NCBI GenBank assembly: GCA_028691595.1
Contig: JAQUZA010000065.1
Coordinates: 1 to 11,436, forward strand
Direction: 5' to 3'
Origin: Candidatus Rifleibacteriota bacterium
GTDB taxonomy: Bacteria; Muiribacteriota; Ozemobacteria; Ozemobacterales; Ozemobacteraceae
Length of the DNA stretch: 11,436 bases
Shown one piece after another: positions 6,753 through 11,436 of the stretch; positions within the stretch are counted from its first letter, which is position 1, and the number at the start of each line of letters is the position of its first letter. The notes below the pieces were generated by a model that was given only the letters and a program-made list of their open reading frames with translations, did not search any database and was not told where the DNA came from. Both the position numbers and the translations under genes were made by a program.

Positions 6753-7595
6753 ATGATTCAAATAACTGTCGTCGTTGCTGCTCTAAATGCAAAAATAACT
6801 CTTCCAAGGTGCTTAGGTTCAATTTGGCAACAAAGCTTTGGAAATTTTGAACTGATCGTGATTGATGGCTCATCAGCTGATGGAACCTTAGATTATTTAA
6901 AAAGTGTTACTGAAAAAATAGATATTTTGATTTCGGAGCCGGATACGGGGGTTTATAATGCCTGGAACAAGGCGATCAGGCTGGCTAAAGGCGAATGGAT
7001 CTGCTTTGTCGGTGCCGATGATGAGTTTGCGTCACCTCTCGTGCTGGAGAAGGTAGCATCGGTTTTAAAGACCAAAGTTCGTGGCGAAAAATACGTTTAT
7101 GGCTCGATTAATGTCGTGAATCGACGTGGAGCGATTCTTGATAAACTGGGAGAGCCCTGGGAAAAGGTAAGAGAGAATTTTAAAAGTATTCACTGCGTCC
7201 CCCATACCGGGTCGTTTCATCACCGCTCACTCTTTGAAGACGGAGGTTTTGACGAGAGTTTCAAGATCGCTGCTGACTACGAATTTTTGCTGAGATACCT
7301 CAAAAATGGCGAGGCCTTGTTTATAGACGACCTGATAACTGTAAACATGCGTGTCGGAGGAATGAGCAGCCGCCCGGAAAATTCTTTCATCAATCTTTTT
7401 GAAAATCGGCGGGCGTTGCAAAAGCATGGGCTTGCCGGTTTTTTTCCGTCAAAAATCTGGATTGGCAGATTCCTGCGCGTCTGCTTGCGGGTTTTTCTTG
7501 CTCGGGTGCTGGATAAAACAAAACAGGCGAAATTGCTGGATCTGGGCAGAAAACTGCTGGGCAAGCCACCATACTGGGAAAAACTCGATGAATAA
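6753..7595 (+). CDS. GT2-family glycosyltransferase (WcaA-like)
   Basis: This 280-residue inverting GT-A glycosyltransferase opens MIQITVVVAALNA, as is usual in the family. ELIVIDGSSADGTLDYL (about 33-49) is the nucleotide-binding strand. ISEPDTGVYNAWNKAI (61-76) is the hallmark of colanic-acid/WcaA-type GT2 enzymes. FVGADDE (86-92) supplies the DXD-like metal site. FKIAADYEFLLRY (near residues 170-182) holds the likely catalytic acidic residues. The start ATG 6753 has only a poor ribosome binding site. A TTG at 6660 would add 31 residues, but that stretch contains a consensus promoter and its AGGA is too close, so ATG is preferred. The next gene overlaps the 3' end by eight bases. GC changes from 38% to 48% within this gene near 6950, exactly at the conserved SEPDTG motif. 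Substrate unknown. Confidence 0.87.
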   Translation: MIQITVVVAALNAKITLPRCLGSIWQQSFGNFELIVIDGSSADGTLDYLKSVTEKIDILISEPDTGVYNAWNKAIRLAKGEWICFVGADDEFASPLVLEKVASVLKTKVRGEKYVYGSINVVNRRGAILDKLGEPWEKVRENFKSIHCVPHTGSFHHRSLFEDGGFDESFKIAADYEFLLRYLKNGEALFIDDLITVNMRVGGMSSRPENSFINLFENRRALQKHGLAGFFPSKIWIGRFLRVCLRVFLARVLDKTKQAKLLDLGRKLLGKPPYWEKLDE

Positions 7596-8529
7596 TCAAG
7601 CTGCTGGCCTTACGGTTCTTGTGCCGGTTTTTAACTATGATATCGAGAACCTGCTTAAAAAGCTGACTTGCGAAAAAAAGCTCTTGCCGGAGAGTGGCGT
7701 CAGAATCATATTTCTTGACGACTGTTCTACAGATAAAGAAGCTTCAGACAAGAATAAGCATCTGGTGAGCTCTTTGGGAGACAAAGAGGTTCGTTATTTC
7801 GTTGCCAGAAAAAACGGCGGGCGAAGCAAGACCAGAAACAAGCTGATTCGCCTGGCGAAAACCGATTGGATATTGTTTCTCGATGCTGACGTTCTGCCGG
7901 ACCGCCAGGATTTCTTAAGGCATTATCTGGGGACTGCCAGGAACGCAAGTTATGACGTCGTCTGTGGTGGAACGTCTTATGAGCAGCGTTTGCTGCCTGA
8001 GCCAAAATTTGATTTTTATTTTGACCTGATGAAAATGGCTTCGAATGTGACCACAGAAACAAAGAATGTTGAAAAATGGCGTTATGTTCTAACCTCCAAT
8101 ATTTTTGCTAAGAGAGCTGTTTTTCAGGTCTGTAAGTTTGATGAACGCTTCAGGACTTATGGCTATGAGGATCAGGAATGGGCTATCCGCGTTGTCAGAC
8201 GCTACAGCCTCACTCATGTCGAAAACCCGGTGTCTCATATCGGGCTGCAGACGCGCGAAGAATTTTTTAAGAAGATGCGGATCTCTATTCCAAATTACTG
8301 GCTTCTTGGCAGGATTCATCCTGATATTTTCAATGTCACTCTTCTGGCCAGGCTCGTTTATCTGCTGAGTTTTTTTCCTGCGCTTTTTTTAAAGTGTATT
8401 GCCGGCTTTTCGGAATTCTTCTGCATTAATCTGAGTTTGCCCGTTAGAGCAGTTTACTGGCTTTATCAGCTCGAAAAGGTTACATTATTGTCTGTTGTTG
8501 CCAAGATGGAAAAAAGCAGGAATAAATGA
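7588..8529 (+). CDS. GT2 glycosyltransferase with GT7-like C-terminal motif
   Basis: This 313-residue protein has an N-terminal GT-A domain: TVLVPVFNYD (9-18), IIFLDDCSTDKEA (40-52), ARKNGGRSKTRNKLIRLAK (73-91) and the DXD motif DAD at 99-101. KFDERFRTYGYEDQEWAIRV (183-202) resembles the galactosyltransferase (GT7) C-terminal motif found in bifunctional chondroitin-polymerase-like GT2 enzymes, where the ED pair is catalytic. Hydrophobic stretches between 254 and 285 may anchor it to the membrane. The start ATG 7588 overlaps the previous gene's stop by eight bases and has GGGA eight bases upstream; the longer open frame from 7399 lies inside the previous gene. Likely adds a hexose or N-acetylhexosamine to the repeat unit; specificity unknown. 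Confidence 0.87.
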   Translation: MNNQAAGLTVLVPVFNYDIENLLKKLTCEKKLLPESGVRIIFLDDCSTDKEASDKNKHLVSSLGDKEVRYFVARKNGGRSKTRNKLIRLAKTDWILFLDADVLPDRQDFLRHYLGTARNASYDVVCGGTSYEQRLLPEPKFDFYFDLMKMASNVTTETKNVEKWRYVLTSNIFAKRAVFQVCKFDERFRTYGYEDQEWAIRVVRRYSLTHVENPVSHIGLQTREEFFKKMRISIPNYWLLGRIHPDIFNVTLLARLVYLLSFFPALFLKCIAGFSEFFCINLSLPVRAVYWLYQLEKVTLLSVVAKMEKSRNK

Positions 8530-9171
8530 ATGACAAAGCGCGTCAAAAGCACTGGTGAACTCCTCGCAAGGTATGGCTGGCAAGGTGCTGTCAGGCTGGC
8601 GATTGACCTGCTCGGTACGCGTCTGTTCTTTGCTGGGGCAAGAATTATCAGAAGGCCTTATTACATAAGGGGTTCGAAGAATATCGAGCTTGGCATAGGC
8701 TTCACTGCAGGGGTTGGCATGAGGCTGGATGCCTTTTTTGACGGAAACGAAAAGGTTCTGACAATTGGCGAAAATGTCGAGGTGAACGATTACGTGCATA
8801 TCGCGGCTGTTAAATCGGTTAAAATAGGCAGTAACGTTCTGATCGCTTCAAAAGTGTTTATCAGTGACCATAATCACGGTGACTATGCAGGGAATCAACA
8901 AAGTTCCCCGGAAATTCCGCCAGCGGCCAGGGAAATTGTGGCAGCGCCGGTAGTTATCGAGGATAACGTCTGGATCGGAGAAGGAGTAGCCATTTTGCCA
9001 GGGGTTACGATTGGAAGAGGAGCAATTATTGGCGCCAATTCTGTTGTAACTGGCAATGTCGAGCCAGCCTGCATTTATGCAGGGGCTCCAGCAAAAAAAA
9101 TCAAATTTTTCGATGCTGCCGCCGGGAGATGGATAAAGTTCAATGGAACCGGAAAAAATCATGACACTTGA
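8530..9171 (+). CDS. Hexapeptide-repeat (left-handed beta-helix) O-acyltransferase, WcaF/WbbJ-like
   Basis: This 213-residue protein belongs to the left-handed beta-helix acyltransferases, which transfer an acetyl group from acetyl-CoA to a sugar hydroxyl. Hexapeptide repeats run through LTIGENVEVNDYVHI (77-91), VKIGSNVLIASKVFI (97-111) and, after a loop, VVIEDNVWIGEGVAILPGVTIG (141-162) to IIGANSVVTG (167-176). ISDHNHGDY (111-119) contains the likely catalytic His (H114 or H116). The ending YAGAPAKKIK (183-192) is standard for the family. Residues 1-45 lie outside the helix and carry basic and hydrophobic stretches. The start ATG 8530 follows the previous stop directly, with AGGA eight bases upstream. 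It would O-acetylate the polymer or an intermediate; the target sugar is not evident. Confidence 0.9.
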   Translation: MTKRVKSTGELLARYGWQGAVRLAIDLLGTRLFFAGARIIRRPYYIRGSKNIELGIGFTAGVGMRLDAFFDGNEKVLTIGENVEVNDYVHIAAVKSVKIGSNVLIASKVFISDHNHGDYAGNQQSSPEIPPAAREIVAAPVVIEDNVWIGEGVAILPGVTIGRGAIIGANSVVTGNVEPACIYAGAPAKKIKFFDAAAGRWIKFNGTGKNHDT

Positions 9172-9961
9172 AGGCAATGTAAAATACAGGCTGGCTGTTT
9201 CTCTGATCAGTTTGAATCAGGTGCATCATATCAGGCGTTTGCTGCCGACGATAGTAGAAAACACGAAAGACATCAACTGTCAGATTCTTCTCGTGGCTAA
9301 CCGCTGCGAAGATGAGACAATCGAGTTTGTCAGGGGCAGTTTTCCGCAGGTCGATATTCTCATAAACGAAAAAGTCACCGGTTACGGTGGTAATCACAAC
9401 CTCAACCTCGAGCGCTGCAACTCTGAGTATTTTGCCATTATGAACTCAGATATGCTGGTTCGACCCGGCACTTTCAGCAGCATGATCGACTTTCTTGAGG
9501 CGAACGCCAGCGCCGGCCTGATTGCGCCGAAAGTGCTGAATGAAGACGGCACGATCCAGTATTTGAATAAAAGATACCCGGCGATTTTCGACCTTTTTCT
9601 CAGAAAATTCTGCCCGGCCCGATTGCAGCGCTTTTTCAAGAAACGAATGGATGCTTATGAGATGAAGGATATCGATTATAACTCAATTGCTGAAGTCCCC
9701 CTTTTAAGCGGCTCTTTCATACTTGGCCGGACAGAGCAGTTGCGCCGACTCAAAGGTTTTGACGAACACTTCTTTCTTTATTTCGAAGACTACGATCTCT
9801 GCAGAAGGTTCCAAAAAGAGGGAATGAAAACGATTTTTGTTCCGGAAGCCGAAGTGGTCCACTTTTGGGAGCGCTCTGCCCATAAAAGCTGGAAATTCGC
9901 CGCCATGTTCATCAGCAGTGCCATTAAATATTTCAATCGCTGGGGCTGGAAAGTTTTCTGA
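9143..9961 (+). CDS. GT2 glycosyltransferase, rhamnosyltransferase-like (possibly 3'-frameshifted)
   Basis: This 272-residue inverting GT-A enzyme resembles the WbbL/rhamnosyltransferase group. The order of motifs is LAVSLISLNQ (17-26), ILLVANRCEDETIEFV (48-63), NEKVTGYGGNHNLNLE (75-90), a DXD-like NSD at 101-103, PLLSGSFILGR (186-196) and FDEHFFLYFEDYDLCRRF (206-223), which is the classic rhamnosyltransferase end block. The neighbouring rfbC supplies dTDP-L-rhamnose precursor, which supports rhamnose as the donor, though this is inference. Start: ATG 9143 overlaps the acyltransferase by 29 bases; ATG 9161 (11-base overlap, GGA eight bases upstream) is an equally good choice. The stop TGA at 9959-9961 directly follows a run of four T. 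The -1 frame stays open from there to 10050, suggesting a lost base and an original length near 302 residues. Confidence 0.87.
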   Translation: MEPEKIMTLEGNVKYRLAVSLISLNQVHHIRRLLPTIVENTKDINCQILLVANRCEDETIEFVRGSFPQVDILINEKVTGYGGNHNLNLERCNSEYFAIMNSDMLVRPGTFSSMIDFLEANASAGLIAPKVLNEDGTIQYLNKRYPAIFDLFLRKFCPARLQRFFKKRMDAYEMKDIDYNSIAEVPLLSGSFILGRTEQLRRLKGFDEHFFLYFEDYDLCRRFQKEGMKTIFVPEAEVVHFWERSAHKSWKFAAMFISSAIKYFNRWGWKVF

Positions 9962-10050
9962 ACAAAGGCAAAATAGAACTTGCTAACCCTTATGATCAGG
10001 CGCGATACTTAAACCTGCGACTGAAAAATATCGAACAAATTTTTGAATAA
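9958..10050 (+). other. Open -1 frame after the rhamnosyltransferase stop (possible lost C-terminus)
   Basis: The 101-base gap before rfbC is long for this block, where other neighbours overlap or lie within 15 bases. In the frame one base back from the glycosyltransferase, 30 codons run open from CTG 9958 to TAA 10048-10050, beginning LNKGKIELANPYDQARYL. There is no start codon or ribosome binding site of its own. One extra T in the run at 9954-9957 would fuse it to the glycosyltransferase. The codons look coding, but 30 codons are too few to prove it. Confidence 0.45.
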
Positions 10051-10062
10051 CCGGGAAAATAC

Positions 10063-10608
10063 ATGAAAATCAGCTGCTGCGAACTTGATGGTGTATTGTT
10101 GATCGAACCCGCGGTTTTCAGAGACGCCAGAGGCTTCTTTCTTGAAACCTGGCAGCAAAAAAAATTCAAGGATGCGGGCCTTGATGTCGCTTTCGTTCAG
10201 AACAATCACAGCAGAAGCCGCATGGGCACTTTGCGGGGTCTGCATTATCAGAGGCAGTTTCCCCAGGGCAAACTTGTCAGAGTTGCCAGAGGCAGCGTTT
10301 TTGACGTGGCTGTCGATCTCAGAAAGAACTCAAAAACTTTTGGTTGCTGGTTCGGGCAGATTCTTTCAGACGAAAATTGTCTGATGATGTATGTGCCACC
10401 GGGCTTTGCGCATGGCTTTCTCGTTCTCTCAGAAGTTGCAGACTTTGAATATTTCTGCACCGAGTTTTATCGGCCTGATGATGAAAGAGCCATTAAATGG
10501 AATGACCCGCAAATCGGAATCGAATGGCCTTTTCTCCCAGGCATGGTCCCAGTATTGTCGGCCAAAGATGAGAATTCTGGCAGCTTTGCTCAAGCAGAAA
10601 CGTTTTAA
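10063..10608 (+). CDS. rfbC: dTDP-4-dehydrorhamnose 3,5-epimerase
   Basis: This 181-residue protein matches the usual length of RmlC/RfbC, the cupin-fold epimerase that converts dTDP-4-dehydro-6-deoxyglucose to dTDP-4-dehydro-L-rhamnose, the third step of dTDP-L-rhamnose synthesis in the cytoplasm. Conserved blocks are in order: FRDARGFFLETWQ (19-31), FVQNNHSRSRMGTLRGLHYQ (44-63) with catalytic His61, GKLVRVARGSVFDVAVDLR (69-87) with active-site Lys70, VPPGFAHGFLVLS (111-123), and DFEYFCTEFYRPDDERAIKW (127-146), where the conserved Tyr residues lie. WNDPQIGIEWP (146-156) closes the domain. The start ATG 10063 has GGGA six bases upstream. The other rhamnose genes (rfbA, rfbB, rfbD) are not in the window, so they must be elsewhere. 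Compositionally it matches the rest of the right block. Confidence 0.95.
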   Translation: MKISCCELDGVLLIEPAVFRDARGFFLETWQQKKFKDAGLDVAFVQNNHSRSRMGTLRGLHYQRQFPQGKLVRVARGSVFDVAVDLRKNSKTFGCWFGQILSDENCLMMYVPPGFAHGFLVLSEVADFEYFCTEFYRPDDERAIKWNDPQIGIEWPFLPGMVPVLSAKDENSGSFAQAETF

Positions 10609-10623
10609 AACGAGCTTTCAACT

Positions 10624-11436
10624 ATGACTAAGGAGCTAATATCACAATTTTATAGCTCGGATCTTGAAGCTAAGCGGGCTGCTGTTTATCGGGTGCTGTT
10701 CGACCGGCGCCAGGATCTGCTGCCTGAGCTTAAAAAGGCTATTTCTTTTGAGCAGAATGAGCAGGTCGCGGTTTTTATGATGCAGGTAGTGCTCACGGTC
10801 GAAGCGTTTCCGCGCGATTCTTCAATGGAGAGGCGAATTCTCGAACTTCTTCAGAAGGGCACCGGGGCCGGCGACCTGCAGCCAAGCATGTGGAAGTATC
10901 TCTGCAGGTTTGGCACCAGCGAGATGCTTATCGCTACTCTCGGGGCAATGGGCGAAGCAATTCCGCCAGATGCGCTTGAATTTATCGAAGCCTGCGTCAA
11001 TCATCCTGACCCCGATGTGCGGGCCATGGCCTGCGAAAAGGCGATTAAAAGCGGGCGACCAACTCACTTTGCTTATGTGCTGAATCTGATTACCGACCCT
11101 GACCCCTATGTCTCAGAGACGGCTTTCAGCGTTATACACAGCATGCCCGTAAATGAACTGGCGATTGTGCTCGACTACGCCCTTGGCTCCCCTGATGAAT
11201 GGGTGCTGGAAAACGTTGCGCCATTTCTGCCTAATATTGTTAATAACGGGCTCAGGCAGGTTATTTCAAAAGTTCAATACCACAAACACCCTCTGGTGGC
11301 ACGTAAGGCTCGCGAGGCTCTAAAAGCACTCGATGCGATTCCGTATGTTACTAAAAAGGCTGCCGAACAGGCTGCCGAAGAAAAAACTGCAAATCAGACC
11401 CCTGAAGATGCTGCAAAAGCAGCAAACGCCGGGGGG
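10624..11436 (+). CDS. HEAT-repeat protein, partial (3' end beyond the window)
   Basis: An open frame runs from ATG 10624 to the window end (271 codons, no stop). It is strongly alpha-helical with HEAT-like repeats: HPDPDVRAMACEKAI (127-141), DPDPYVSETAFSVI (158-171) and HPLVARKAREALKAL (222-236), with less regular helical pairs before them (about 10-110). Such solenoids usually act as protein-binding scaffolds. From about 243 the sequence turns into a low-complexity Ala/Glu/Lys linker (KKAAEQAAEEK), suggesting another domain beyond the edge. No signal peptide or membrane segment is visible. The start follows the rfbC stop by 15 bases with no clear ribosome binding site; it may be read through from rfbC or translated weakly. 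It has no evident tie to polysaccharide synthesis, so it may mark the right edge of the sugar locus. Confidence 0.75.
   Translation, partial: MTKELISQFYSSDLEAKRAAVYRVLFDRRQDLLPELKKAISFEQNEQVAVFMMQVVLTVEAFPRDSSMERRILELLQKGTGAGDLQPSMWKYLCRFGTSEMLIATLGAMGEAIPPDALEFIEACVNHPDPDVRAMACEKAIKSGRPTHFAYVLNLITDPDPYVSETAFSVIHSMPVNELAIVLDYALGSPDEWVLENVAPFLPNIVNNGLRQVISKVQYHKHPLVARKAREALKALDAIPYVTKKAAEQAAEEKTANQTPEDAAKAANAGG

Noticed and set aside
7399..7587. Longer start for the second GT2 gene
   Set aside because: The extension lies wholly inside the first GT2 gene and reads as out-of-frame sequence; the GT-A fold begins right after ATG 7588.
7770..7788. Inverted repeat CTCTTTG / CAAAGAG with a 5-base loop
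   Set aside because: It is in the middle of a well-supported coding region, with no T-run after it; probably chance.

Overview
The window is a bacterial surface-polysaccharide locus (O-antigen, capsule or exopolysaccharide type) made of two divergently transcribed gene blocks. Both ends of the window cut a gene. The organism cannot be named from this sequence. Shine-Dalgarno sites, the 4-base stop/start overlaps and the gene families show it is bacterial. The HEAT-repeat gene at the right edge and the roughly 48-58% GC of the right side fit a moderate-GC environmental or uncultured lineage, but that is only a guess.

Left block (minus strand, about 1-6600, AT-rich, below 40% GC in most stretches). 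In transcription order it holds a frameshifted SAM methyltransferase (5818-6596), a GT4-like glycosyltransferase (4644-5702), a SAM methyltransferase (4049-4642), a second SAM methyltransferase with an N-terminal cysteine cluster (3207-3998), a Wzx-like flippase (1810-3162), a GT4 glycosyltransferase (716-1813) and a GDP-mannose 4,6-dehydratase-like gene running off the left edge (1-719). The last three are linked by 4-base overlaps. Three intact genes start with TTG and one with GTG, and strong ribosome binding sites support these starts.

Centre (about 5700-6760). The broken methyltransferase sits between two diverged direct copies of a roughly 40-50 bp leader element, which suggests a gene-cassette insertion or a duplication. 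A good sigma-70-like promoter (TTGAAC, 18 bp, TATAAT) lies at 6660-6689 and drives the plus-strand block.

Right block (plus strand, 6753 to the right edge, higher GC). It holds a GT2 glycosyltransferase (6753-7595), a second GT2 with a GT7-like C-terminal motif (7588-8529), a left-handed beta-helix acyltransferase (8530-9171), a rhamnosyltransferase-like GT2 (9143-9961, perhaps frameshifted at its 3' end), dTDP-4-dehydrorhamnose 3,5-epimerase rfbC (10063-10608) and a HEAT-repeat protein (from 10624). GC rises from 38% (6661-6960) to 48% (6961-7260) inside the first GT2 gene, so that gene may be a recombination junction.

Together the genes could supply a GDP-6-deoxyhexose and dTDP-rhamnose, join sugars with up to five glycosyltransferases, decorate the product by O-acylation and methylation, and flip the lipid-linked unit across the inner membrane. 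No polymerase, chain-length regulator or initiating phosphoglycosyltransferase is visible, so the locus continues outside the window. I see no CRISPR array, tRNA, rRNA or insertion sequence. The most notable observations are the repeat-bracketed broken methyltransferase, the composition break inside a GT2 gene, and two separate sites where one missing base would explain an interrupted reading frame.
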